NCBI GenBank assembly: GCA_900550005.1
Contig: URQL01000012.1
Location: 1 to 18,466 of the forward strand
Length of the DNA: 18,466 bases
DNA from: an uncultured Erysipelotrichaceae bacterium
GTDB lineage: Bacteria > Bacillota_I > Bacilli_A > Erysipelotrichales > Coprobacillaceae
Direction: 5' to 3'
The translations under genes were made by a program, and so were the position numbers. Under the pieces are notes generated by a model. That model was not told the DNA's origin. It searched no databases and was given only the letters and a program-made list of their open reading frames with translations. Shown here one piece after another: positions 1 through 7,854 of this stretch. How positions within the stretch are numbered: position 1 is the stretch's first letter; every line of letters begins with the position of its first letter.

Positions 1-22
1 TTTATAGAAAGGACGTATTTAG

Positions 23-496
23 ATGAAGTTAGATACGAAAGAAATTGCATTAAATGCAATTATCGCCTGTATATATGCTGTTCTAACACTTGCAATTGCA
101 CCCCTTGCTTACTCAGAAGTCCAATTTAGAATTTCCGAAGTAATGGTTTTTCTAGCATTTTATAATAGAAAGTATATACCAGGCTTAGTTATTGGATGTT
201 TTTTAGCAAATATTCCATCTTCTTTAGGATGGATGGATATGGTTTTTGGTACATTTAGTACCTTAGTTGTTGTAATTACAATGAATAAAGTGAATAATCG
301 TTATATTGCTTCTGTATTGGGTGCTTTAATTACAGGAGTTATTGTAGGATTTGAACTTCACTTGGCATTTGGTATTCCATTTTTAATCAATGCTATCTAT
401 GTAGCTATTGGTGAATTTGGTGTATTATTAATTGGAGCTATCTTATTTAAAACAATTGAGAATAATCCTAATGTTAAATGTTATTTAGAAGAGTAA
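23..496 (+). CDS. queT: QueT family queuosine-precursor transporter
   Basis: A 157-residue, very hydrophobic protein with about five membrane segments and almost no soluble part, matching the size and sequence style of QueT. QueT is the substrate-binding (S) component of an ECF-type importer and brings a queuosine precursor such as preQ1 or queuine into the cell. Recognisable family features are the N-terminal run with IALNAIIACIYAVLTLA, the VQFRISEVM segment near residues 33-41 and the FLANIPSSLGWMDMVFGT loop near 60-77. The start ATG follows GAAAGGA by a normal spacing. The energising ECF module (EcfA, EcfT) is not here and is usually shared and encoded elsewhere. A preQ1 riboswitch often precedes this family, but only 22 bases of leader lie inside the window, so it cannot be judged. 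The gene ends in a strong terminator. Its partners Tgt, QueA and QueH are encoded about 8 kb downstream on the other strand. Confidence 0.9.
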   Translation: MKLDTKEIALNAIIACIYAVLTLAIAPLAYSEVQFRISEVMVFLAFYNRKYIPGLVIGCFLANIPSSLGWMDMVFGTFSTLVVVITMNKVNNRYIASVLGALITGVIVGFELHLAFGIPFLINAIYVAIGEFGVLLIGAILFKTIENNPNVKCYLEE

Positions 497-497
497 A

Positions 498-534
498 AGA
501 AGCGAGTGAAGAAGCGAGTGATCGCTTCTTTTTT
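498..534 (+). terminator. Terminator of queT with duplicated left arm
   Basis: GAAGCGA (511-517), loop GTGA, TCGCTTC (522-528), then six T. A 12-base unit, AGAAGCGAGTGA, occurs twice in tandem (498-509 and 510-521), so the right arm can pair with either copy of the left arm. Confidence 0.85.
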
Positions 535-552
535 ATGTGAACAATTCAAAAA

Positions 553-891
553 ATGTATTTACTTGTTTTATATACAAGAAATATTGTTTTAATTGGTATT
601 GGTGCGTTCTTATCAGGTATGGGGTTTATTACTATGTCCTCTTCTTAATAAGTTTATGCAGGATTATTTTGTGACGAAGGAAGTGTCCCTAAAGCTTCAA
701 CTTTATTAATGGCTTGTACACAAGCAAGGGTATTTTTATCAAGCTATTACATTGATGTAACTGTTGGTTTCCATTTCCATGATGTAGAAATGATGAATCC
801 ATATTTCATTTGTACAGTTACTTATGCCTTGTTAGTGATAATCAGTTTTGTATTAAGAAATAAAACTTATCCAAGCATCTCTAATGATTAG
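553..891 (+). pseudogene. Remnant of an MFS permease, C-terminal part
   Basis: One reading frame from ATG 553 to TAG 889-891 reads as the last few membrane segments of a major facilitator permease, interrupted by two consecutive in-frame stops (TAA TAA, 646-651). Before the stops the frame gives IVLIGIGAFLSGMGF, a typical glycine-rich MFS helix. After them it gives VPKASTLLMACTQ, which resembles the loop and helix start seen late in MFS proteins, and then a final hydrophobic helix ending in FVLRNK. The N-terminal half, about 250-300 residues, is missing: only some 20 bases separate this frame from the queT terminator. The 60-residue open frame starting at ATG 709 is only the end of this remnant. 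Family assignment rests on the pattern of helices and a few short motifs, so it is moderately sure; that the reading frame is broken is seen directly. Confidence 0.55.
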
Positions 892-903
892 AAGTGTTTT
901 TTC

Positions 904-932
904 TTGCTAGTCTTGTTTATTCATTTTATAAT
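904..932 (+). promoter_or_regulatory. Promoter of the NapH-like gene
   Basis: TTGCTA (904-909), 17-base spacer, TATAAT (927-932). A second possible pair is TTGTTT (913-918), 17 bases, TATAAA (936-941). Either would start transcription shortly before the ribosome binding site, and the second would exclude the GTG at 950 as start. Confidence 0.5.
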
Positions 933-958
933 TTTTATAAAGAAATCAGGTGAATGGA

Positions 959-1783
959 ATGAAGAAGAGAGAATATTTTATCCCTTTAGGAATGCTTGTT
1001 ATTTTTGAAAGTATTGCAATTAGTTTATGGTTTAGTAAAGACAATATTTTTTATTTGTTTAATTTTAGTTATATTGGTGTATCACTTGCATTAGGTATTT
1101 TCTTATTTTTAAAAGATTATAAACATGCTAGAAGGGTATCCCAACTTTTAGTAGGGACTTATATGCTTGTTTATCTAGGAATTATTTGTCAGGAAAATAT
1201 GCAAATTGAAGGTTTTTGGTATTATTTGTTTAATGGTGTATTTGAAGCAGCAACAATTCATTATATTGTCGCAAAAATCTTTGGTCCCTTAATTTTTGGT
1301 AGAGGTTGGTGTGGTTATGCTTGTTGGAGTGCGATGATATTTGATTTGCTTCCTTATAAAATACCAAAGCAACCAAGAAAAAAGTTAGGTTGGATCCGTT
1401 ATCTTACTTTTATTGCTTCACTCATTTTTGTATCATTACTCTTTATTTTACAAATTCAAAATAAAGAACAAATCTTGTTTTATGCGTTTATTGTAGGTAA
1501 TCTTTTATATTATGGAATAGGTATTCTCTTAGCTATATTATTTAAAGACAACCGAGCTTTTTGTAAATATGTTTGTCCTATCACTGTTTTTTTAAAACCT
1601 ATGAGTTACTTTTCTTTAATACGTGTAAAATGTGATCATAGTAAATGTATTCAATGTGGAAAATGTAGAAAAGTATGTCCAATGAATGTGGATATGTTAG
1701 ATGATTCAAGAAAAAGAAAAAATGGCACAGAATGTATCTTATGTTTTGAATGTTCAAAACATTGTCCTAAAAAAGCACTCTAA
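959..1783 (+). CDS. NapH-like membrane protein with two 4Fe-4S clusters
   Basis: A 274-residue membrane-bound polyferredoxin of the NapH/MauN/CcoG type. About six hydrophobic segments fill residues 8-195. A CGYAC pair (C118, C122) and a CKYVC pair (C202, C206) sit where this family has its membrane-adjacent CxxxC(P) motifs. The C-terminal domain has two classical 4Fe-4S sets: C230, C233, C236, C240 (next residue P) and C259, C262, C265, C269 (next residue P). The family passes electrons between the quinone pool or flavoproteins and partner reductases at the membrane. No nap, nos, cco or Rnf genes are near, so its partner is unknown. An in-frame GTG lies at 950, but I chose ATG 959 because AGGTGA (948-953) is ideally spaced for it and because the GTG overlaps that ribosome binding site. 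The gene is intact and followed by a possible small RNA and a terminator. Confidence 0.8.
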   Translation: MKKREYFIPLGMLVIFESIAISLWFSKDNIFYLFNFSYIGVSLALGIFLFLKDYKHARRVSQLLVGTYMLVYLGIICQENMQIEGFWYYLFNGVFEAATIHYIVAKIFGPLIFGRGWCGYACWSAMIFDLLPYKIPKQPRKKLGWIRYLTFIASLIFVSLLFILQIQNKEQILFYAFIVGNLLYYGIGILLAILFKDNRAFCKYVCPITVFLKPMSYFSLIRVKCDHSKCIQCGKCRKVCPMNVDMLDDSRKRKNGTECILCFECSKHCPKKAL

Positions 1784-1831
1784 TATAAATAGGAATAAAT
1801 TTAATAAAAAGGTAATCTTTTTACTAAATTG

Positions 1832-1908
1832 TGGTATAGTTAGAAACAAATGAAAAAGTTGTAGCGGATTACTACAAAAGGAAAACGAGGTGTGGAAACC
1901 TCGTTTTT
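1832..1908 (+). ncRNA. Candidate small RNA with its own promoter and terminator
   Basis: An extended -10 element (TGG followed by TATAGT, 1835-1840) would start a transcript near 1846. It would run about 60 bases to the terminator at 1882-1908. Within it a hairpin TTGTAG (1859-1864), loop CGGATTA, CTACAA (1872-1877) is followed by a purine-rich linker and the terminator hairpin. The only open frame is a 4-codon ATGAAAAAGTTGTAG. No gene follows on this strand for over 500 bases, so it is not an obvious leader. No good -35 is visible. I do not recognise a known RNA family; it could also be just the distal terminator region of the NapH-like gene. Confidence 0.3.
1882..1908. terminator. Terminator between convergent genes
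   Basis: AAAACGAGGT (1882-1891), loop GTGGAA, ACCTCGTTTT (1898-1907) plus one more T. It lies between the + strand NapH-like gene and the stop of the minus-strand gene at 1911. It is best read on the + strand, but the A-rich left arm would also give T residues on the minus strand. Confidence 0.85.
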
Positions 1909-1910
1909 AA

Positions 1911-2339
1911 TTACTCTTTTTCATTGTTAGAAGCAATGTATTCTTCAATGGTATCATCAGGATAAGATAAAAGTTTACCAAAACGATAGGCAATACCATG
2001 ACGCAAGTTAGAATAATTACCATCTTTGAATGCTTGTTTTTTTAATTCTTTTAAATAACAATATTCTTCAATATCTTTTGGGTTTTTATAGAAGATAATA
2101 TTGTAAGTATCTTTATTAAGATGTAAAGCAAATAAATCAGTGAGTAAAGGATCATCATCTAAATAATAATGAGTATGATATTTTGTAGTAATTTGTTTTA
2201 CAAAATCTAAGTATTCATCACGTTCTTCTTTGCTTTTAAAAGGGTGGGCTAAGGCGATACGTTTAAACCCTGCTTTTACCATTTCATTAAAACAATCCAT
2301 GATTCCACAACGATAAGAATATTCATCTATTTTATTCAT
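1911..2339 (-). CDS. Conserved-looking protein of unknown function
   Basis: I do not recognise this 142-residue protein. It looks soluble, with no signal peptide or membrane segment. It is rich in Tyr, Lys, Glu and Asp. The N-terminal third, with YRCGIMDCFNEMVKAG at about 9-24, looks helical. The middle has alternating strand-like stretches (THYYL, YNIIFY), and the C-terminal part is again helical and charged, ending at a TIEEYI segment. Two Cys at about residues 11 and 16 are not part of a recognisable metal-binding motif. The start ATG is preceded by AGGAGT at good spacing, and base composition matches the neighbours, so it is very likely a real gene. It is transcribed divergently from the GH1 gene across a 97-base gap holding a cre-like palindrome. 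It is convergent with the NapH-like gene. No function can be inferred from the context with confidence. Confidence 0.7.
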   Translation of the reverse strand: MNKIDEYSYRCGIMDCFNEMVKAGFKRIALAHPFKSKEERDEYLDFVKQITTKYHTHYYLDDDPLLTDLFALHLNKDTYNIIFYKNPKDIEEYCYLKELKKQAFKDGNYSNLRHGIAYRFGKLLSYPDDTIEEYIASNNEKE

Positions 2340-2384
2340 TAAATCAACTCCTATATATTTAAAATAGATTAAATTGATGTAAAA

Positions 2385-2398
2385 GTAAAGCGCTTTAG
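2385..2398. promoter_or_regulatory. CcpA-type cre operator
   Basis: GTAAAGCGCTTTAG contains the perfect palindrome TAAAGCGCTTTA (2386-2397). The inner ten bases equal those of the ideal cre operator TGAAAGCGCTTTCA. It sits just upstream of TATAAT 2411-2416 and covers the -35 position, where CcpA with P-Ser-HPr would block transcription of the glycosidase genes when glucose is present. It may also affect the divergent minus-strand gene. Confidence 0.7.
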
Positions 2399-2416
2399 AA
2401 TAAAAACTGTTATAAT
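2388..2416 (+). promoter_or_regulatory. Promoter of the glycosidase unit
   Basis: A perfect -10 TATAAT (2411-2416) lies 20 bases before the ATG at 2437; the ribosome binding site AGGAGG (2424-2429) follows. The position of a -35 at 17 bases (2388-2393) reads AAGCGC, a poor match, and lies inside the cre palindrome. The 5' leader would be only about 14 bases. Confidence 0.5.
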
Positions 2417-2436
2417 AGTAGGCAGGAGGAAGAGTT

Positions 2437-3804
2437 ATGAATAAATTTTTATGGGGCTCTGCTACAGCTTCTTATCAATGTGAAGGAGCATGGCAAGAAG
2501 ACAATAAAATAGAAAGTATGTGGGATCATTATTTACATGAAAAAAATTTGGAAAATGGTGATGTTGCAAGTGATTTCTATCATCGTGTAGAGGATGATTT
2601 AAAACAACTTAAAGATGGGGGACAAAATTCATTTCGTTTTTCATTATCTTGGCCACGTATTTTAAATGAAAAAGAAGAAATAAATCAAAAAGGAATCGAT
2701 TTTTATCGTTATGTTCTTACGATTTGCAAAAAGTTAGAAATTGTCCCTAATGTAACATTGTATCATTGGGATTTACCACAATATTTACAAGCACAAGGTG
2801 GTTGGTTAAATGAGCAGACATGTTATGCTTATAAGCGTTATGCAAAGGTATGTTTTGATGCATTTAGCAATCTAGTGGATATTTGGGTTACGTTTAATGA
2901 ACCGAGATGGTTTATTTTCAACGGCTATTTTATAGGTAATTATCCACCAGAACATCATAATGTAAAAGAAACAATTTTAGGTGCTTTTCATGTTATGTAT
3001 GCTTCAAGTTTAGCTATTCAAGTTTTTAAAGAAGGAAATTACCCAGGAAATATTGGAATCGTGCATAGTTTTACACCAGTAAATGGTGTAGATCAAAGCG
3101 TTGAAACGAGAATTGCCATGCGTTATGCAGACAATTATTGTAATAATTGGGTACTTGACACTGCAGCTAAAGGAGAAATCCCTATTGATATGTTAGGAAA
3201 ATTAGCTCAAGATTATGACATTTCTTATATGAGTGAGGATAAACTAAAAATAATTAAAGAAAATACGGTCGATTTTATTGGCTTAAATTATTATTCAAGA
3301 ACCTTAATTAAACCTTATACAACAGGTGAAACAACATTAATTGTTAATAATAGTGGAAAAGCAGGAAAAGGAACAAGTAAAACGATCGTTAAAAATTGGT
3401 TTGAACAAGTCAATGATCCAAATACAGTAAAAACACAATGGGATACAGAAATTTATCCAGTAGGGTTATATGAAGGATTACATGATGTATGGAGCAGATA
3501 TCACTTACCTATTTATATTACAGAAAATGGCGTAGGTGTTTATGAAGATGTGAGTGGGAATCAAGTACAAGATGATTATCGCATTGATTTTATGAAACAA
3601 CATTTAGATTATATTTTAAAAGCAAAACAAGAAGGCGTAGATGTTAGAGGTTATTATGCCTGGTCAACATTTGATTTGTATTCATGGAAAAATGGATGTG
3701 AAAAGAGATATGGTTTAGTTGCAGTTGATTTTGAAAATGGATTAGTAAGAAAACCAAAGGCATCTTACTATTGGTATAAAGATTACATTTTACAACATCA
3801 ATAA
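2437..3804 (+). CDS. GH1 (6-phospho-)beta-glycosidase
   Basis: A 455-residue glycoside hydrolase family 1 enzyme of normal length, complete and cytoplasmic (no signal peptide). The N-terminal FLWGSATASYQCEGA is the family signature. The acid/base is E155 in TFNEP and the nucleophile is E363 in YITENG. Near the C-terminus S416, K423 and Y425 (in YSWKNGCEKRYG) match the Ser/Lys/Tyr set that binds the 6-phosphate in phospho-glycosidases. Ordinary beta-glucosidases carry Glu and Phe at the first and last of these positions. W417 matches Trp429 of Lactococcus LacG, which favours 6-phospho-galactosides, whereas typical 6-phospho-beta-glucosidases have a small residue there. So cleavage of a PTS-imported disaccharide phosphate (lactose-6-P or cellobiose-6-P) is likely, though no PTS gene is in the window. 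It is the first gene of a two-gene unit with the broken lacZ 20 bases downstream, and is probably under CcpA control. Confidence 0.9.
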   Translation: MNKFLWGSATASYQCEGAWQEDNKIESMWDHYLHEKNLENGDVASDFYHRVEDDLKQLKDGGQNSFRFSLSWPRILNEKEEINQKGIDFYRYVLTICKKLEIVPNVTLYHWDLPQYLQAQGGWLNEQTCYAYKRYAKVCFDAFSNLVDIWVTFNEPRWFIFNGYFIGNYPPEHHNVKETILGAFHVMYASSLAIQVFKEGNYPGNIGIVHSFTPVNGVDQSVETRIAMRYADNYCNNWVLDTAAKGEIPIDMLGKLAQDYDISYMSEDKLKIIKENTVDFIGLNYYSRTLIKPYTTGETTLIVNNSGKAGKGTSKTIVKNWFEQVNDPNTVKTQWDTEIYPVGLYEGLHDVWSRYHLPIYITENGVGVYEDVSGNQVQDDYRIDFMKQHLDYILKAKQEGVDVRGYYAWSTFDLYSWKNGCEKRYGLVAVDFENGLVRKPKASYYWYKDYILQHQ

Positions 3805-3824
3805 AAATAGGGGAGGAATAAAGA

Positions 3825-6800
3825 ATGAAATTTAATCAAGAATGGATCAAAGATCCAGAATGCTATGAAATTAACAGAGAAGAAGCTTGTTCAGATCATA
3901 GTTATTATGCAAACAAAGAAGAAATGCTTAGAGATGAAAGTTCTTTTGTTTATTCTTTAAATGGGGTATGGAAATTCCATTACGCTAAAAATTTAAAAGA
4001 AACGATTCAAGGATTTGAAGCTAGGGATTATGATTGTAAAGATTTTGATAATATTAAAGTACCTGGTCATATTCAAATGCAAGGCTACGGTGATCCAATG
4101 TATGTTAATATTAAGTATCCTTGGACATAACTAGAAGAGTATATCTTGCTGAATTAAACATAACAAAAGTTACAAAATATGCAAGAAACAACAAAAAATA
4201 TGTAGAAATTCCAAAAAATTTTAAAGGGAAACCTGTTTACATTAAATTCCATGGTGTAGAATCGGCATTTGCTTTGTGGGTCAACGGTGAATTTGTAGGC
4301 TATAGTGAAGACAGCTTTACACCAGCTACATTTGATATTACACATAATATTGAAGATGGGGTAAATAAAATTGCAGTACAAGTTTATAAACATAGTAGTG
4401 GTAGTTGGTTAGAAGATCAAGACTTCTGGCGTTTCTCTGGAATTTTTAGAGATGTTGAATTACTAACGATTCCTACTACACATATTCAAGATATTTTTAT
4501 TAAAACATTGATGGATGAACCTTTCGATAAAGCTTCTTTAGATGTTCAAATGCTTGTTAAAGGGGATTTAGATGGAACTATTCATTTACAATTATTTGAT
4601 GAAGATCAAGAAGAAGTTTTAAATAAAGATTATTCTATTGAAAATCATATTCATATTGGTTTAGATGTTGATCAACCTTATTTATGGTCAGCAGAATCAC
4701 CTTATCTTTATACACTTGTTTTAACGATTGAAAAAGAAGGACAAATCATTGAAATGATTTACCAAAAAGTAGGATTTAGAACATTTGCCATGAAAGATGG
4801 TATTATGTGTATCAATGGTAAGCGTATTGTCTTTAATGGCGTTAACCGTCATGAATTTAGTGCTAAACATGGACGTGCAGTAACAAAAGAAGAAATATTA
4901 GAAGATATTTTGATTATTAAACAAAATAACATTAATGCGATTCGTACATCACATTATCCAAATAGTTCTTATTTCTATAAGCTATGCGATGAATATGGAA
5001 TTTATGTTATTGATGAAACGAACTTAGAAACACATGGAACATGGTGTGATTTCTATGATGAATCTTTAATTTTACCAAATGATCATCCAGAATGGTTAGG
5101 TGCTGTTTTAGATCGAGCTAATTCGATGATGCAAAGAGATAAAAACCATCCAAGTATTATTATTTGGTCTTGTGGTAATGAATCTCATGGAGGTAAAGAC
5201 ATTTATTTAATGTCAGAATACTTTAGAGAACATGATGGTACACGTTTAGTTCATTACGAAGGAATTGCTAGAGATCGCCGTTATAATGATACAAGTGATA
5301 TGGAAAGTCAAATGTATACACCTGCTAGTGAAGTAGAAGCTTTTATTCAAGAACATCCAGAAAAACCATTTATCTTATGTGAATATACACATGCGATGGG
5401 AAATTCCAATGGAGCAATGCATAAATACACCGATTTAACAAAGAAATACGACAAATATCAAGGTGGATTTATTTGGGATTTTGTTGATCAAGCGATTTAT
5501 ACAAAAGATCGTTATAATAATGAATATTATGCTTACGGTGGCGATTTTAATGAACGTCCTAGTGATTACGATTTTTGTGGTAATGGTATCGTATTTGCTA
5601 ATCGTGATTTAACTCCTAAAATGCAAGAAGTATTTTATAACTATCAAAGTATTGATACAGTGATTGATGAACAAAATATAACGATTACAAACCGTTATCT
5701 ATTTACAAACCTCGATGAATTTGTAACGCATATCATTATTTTAAAAGATGGTAAAGAAATTGAAGCAATAGATAAAATCATTTACTTAAATCCAGGGGAT
5801 ACAACAAAGATCCATAACCCATTTACTCCATTAGATCAAGAACATGAATATTGTTTACAAGTATTCTATTCTACTTTAGAAGAAGGATTAGCTACACCAA
5901 AAGATCATGTAGTTGCTTATGAACAATATGTTTATCCTTGTGAAAAAGTAGAAAAAACTTCAACAACACCAATCCTAAAAATCACAGATGATTTTGCTGA
6001 TGTTGGAGTTATCGGTGTTGATTTCAATATTATCTTTTCTAAAATTCATGGTGGAATTGAAGAATACAATTATTTAGGCCAATCTTTATTAAAATCAGTG
6101 CCAAAACCAAATTTCTATCGACCATCTAATCAAAATGACACAGCTAACCAATATGGTTATCGTTATGGTAATTGGTTTATTGCAAGTCTTTATCAAAAAA
6201 TAACTTTTAAATATGCAAAAATGGCTGAAGATAAATTATCTGTTGATGTTTGTTATGAATATACATTACCAGGAATCAAAGAAACAACTTTAAAAGTAAA
6301 TTATCATGTTGATGGTACAGGTAAGGTAGAAGTCACTATGGATTGCACACCAGATCAAGATCAAATTGAAATGCCTGAATTTGGTATGATGTTTACTTTA
6401 CCATTAGAACAAGATCAAGTAGAATTCTATGGCTATGGTCCAGAAGAAAATTATCAAGATCGTAATAAAGGGGCATTACTAGGTATTTATGACTACAATA
6501 TCTATGATAATTTTACACCTTATCTAATGCCTCAAGAATGTGGTAATAGAACGAATGTGCGTTATTTTGATATTATGAATAAAGATAACATTGGATTACA
6601 CTTTGAAAGTGATCAAATGGAATTTAGTGCTTTGCCTTATACACCGATTGAAATCGAAAGTGCAAAACATGCATATGAATTACCTTTACCTTATCAAACT
6701 GTTGTAAGAGTAAATGAACAACAAATGGGTGTTGCTGGAGACAATACTTGGGGAGCACGTGTTCATGATGAATATCGTTTATCTAAAGATCGTCATATTT

Positions 6801-6832
6801 TCACATTTAGTTTTGTTGGAAAAGTAAAATAA
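3825..6832 (+). pseudogene. lacZ: GH2 beta-galactosidase (LacZ type), frameshifted
   Basis: The two halves together read as a LacZ-type beta-galactosidase of about 1000 residues, cytoplasmic. Residues 1-100 run from ATG 3825 (ribosome binding site AGGGGAGGA) through VPGHIQMQGYGDPMYVN to YPW, then stop at TAA 4128-4130. The rest is open from about 4124 to 6832 in the -1 frame. TGGAC at 4122-4126 fits the loss of one G from TGGGAC, since the family has YPWDG here. The next 25 or so residues are also unlike the family, and the expected NPVGSYV stretch is gone. Beyond that everything is well kept: acid/base Glu in CGNES (codon 5180-5182), nucleophile Glu in LCEYTHAMG (codon 5381-5383), TSHYPN and ETNLETHG. 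The TTG at 4121 has no ribosome binding site and is not a credible start. No slippery heptamer is present. The decay is probably recent, because 900 codons remain without a stop. Confidence 0.85.
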
Positions 6833-6840
6833 ATAATTAA

Positions 6841-6868
6841 AAAGCTATAGTCGATTGGCTATAGCTTT
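6841..6868. terminator. Bidirectional terminator after lacZ
   Basis: AAAGCTATAG (6841-6850), loop TCGATTGG, CTATAGCTTT (6859-6868). Flanking A and T tracts on both sides allow it to work on both strands, ending the glycosidase unit and the minus-strand kinase remnant, whose TAG stop (6859-6861) lies in the stem. Confidence 0.8.
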
Positions 6869-7738
6869 TGCGTGTATTTAATAAGTATTGGGATTAAGGT
6901 ATTCATATCAATTGGTTTAGCGACATGTTCATTCATACCTGATTCTAATGCTTTTTGTTTATCTTCACTAAAAGCATTTGCGGTCATAGCAATAATTGGA
7001 ATACTTGCTTTTTAGGATCGTCGAATTTTCTTACTTTTCTTCATTATCTCTTAGTTTTTTTGAATGGATATAGCAATAGAATGCAAGAATAATACTTACA
7101 AAAATAGCGGTAGAAGCAGATAAAAGTGTGGCTTTATTATTTTTAGCGATAAATCGATAGGAGGATTCCATATCCATTTCCAAACAAAGTGCACCAATAA
7201 TTTCATTTGTATTATCATCTCTTATAGGATAACAAGCAGTAAAGATATGTCCCCATGTCGTATCAATAATATCTTGGGAATAGATTGTTTCACCCTCTAA
7301 AGCAGTAGAAATGTAAGGAATCATTTTATCTTCAATATAACTTCCTGGATAAGCAAAATCTGTGGCATCTAAATCTAAACCATCTACGACATAAATGAGT
7401 TTTCCTTCATCATTTCTTGTAGCAGTATAAAGGTAACGGGTAGAATTTAAAGTACGTAAACGATTTAATGTATTTTGTAATTCTTTATAACGATTTGTCG
7501 ATATATTATCTATAGAATCCAGCTTGGTAAAGTCTTCTTGATTAAAGACTTCGGATACAAGTTGGTGAATGGCTTCAGAACATTGAATATTTCTTTCAAT
7601 CGTAGCTTCTAAAGTATTATGACTAAAGTTTTTTTGTAAAATAAAAGTGTAGACAGAGATGGATAACGTGATGATCAAAAATAATAGGATAAAATTAATA
7701 AAATGTGGATTTGAACGTGTCTTTTTCTGTTTGTGTAT
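6859..7738 (-). pseudogene. Collapsed hybrid sensor histidine kinase
   Basis: The 5' part (7738 down to 7031) encodes a membrane sensor. It has a first helix (FINFILLFLIITLSISVYTF), an extracytoplasmic Cache-like domain of about 150 residues and a second helix (SASTAIFVSIILAFYCYI), then stops at TAA 7031-7033. In another frame right after it, 7030-6859 encodes the last 50 or so residues of a receiver domain: DDPKK, ASIPIIAMTANAFSEDK, GMNEHVAKPIDM. These carry the switch Thr and the conserved Lys. The whole dimerisation/ATPase core and most of the receiver, normally several hundred residues, are missing. Two further lesions: a run of five T on the + strand (7009-7013) where six would keep DDPKKASIP in frame, and an ATA (7738-7736) where an ATG is expected after AGGGAG. 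The TTG at 7678 lies inside the first helix and is not a plausible start. Clearly dead as a kinase. Confidence 0.85.
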
Positions 7739-7854
7739 AAGTGTTCTCCCTAATTGTTAATAAAAAACTAATTTTAATATATAAGTTTCTATTACTGAAA
7801 AACAATATTTTTTTTTGTAATATGCGAATTATTAACTGTGATAAAGGGCTTACA

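Noticed and set aside
1..22. preQ1 riboswitch before queT
   Set aside because: Only 22 bases of leader are visible and they show no aptamer core; it could lie outside the window.
709..891. Independent 60-residue protein
   Set aside because: It is the end of the MFS remnant in the same frame as the part before the double stop, and no good ribosome binding site precedes ATG 709.
4115..4135. Programmed -1 frameshift in lacZ
   Set aside because: No slippery heptamer and no obvious stimulatory hairpin; the downstream 25 residues also differ from the family, which fits damage rather than recoding.
4121..6832. A separate 903-residue gene starting at TTG 4121
   Set aside because: No ribosome binding site, the start lies at the frameshift point of lacZ, and the first 100 residues of the enzyme are encoded just upstream in another frame.
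7031..7678. Intact 215-residue membrane protein
   Set aside because: The TTG start lies within the first membrane helix, and a matching receiver tail follows directly; it is part of a broken hybrid kinase.
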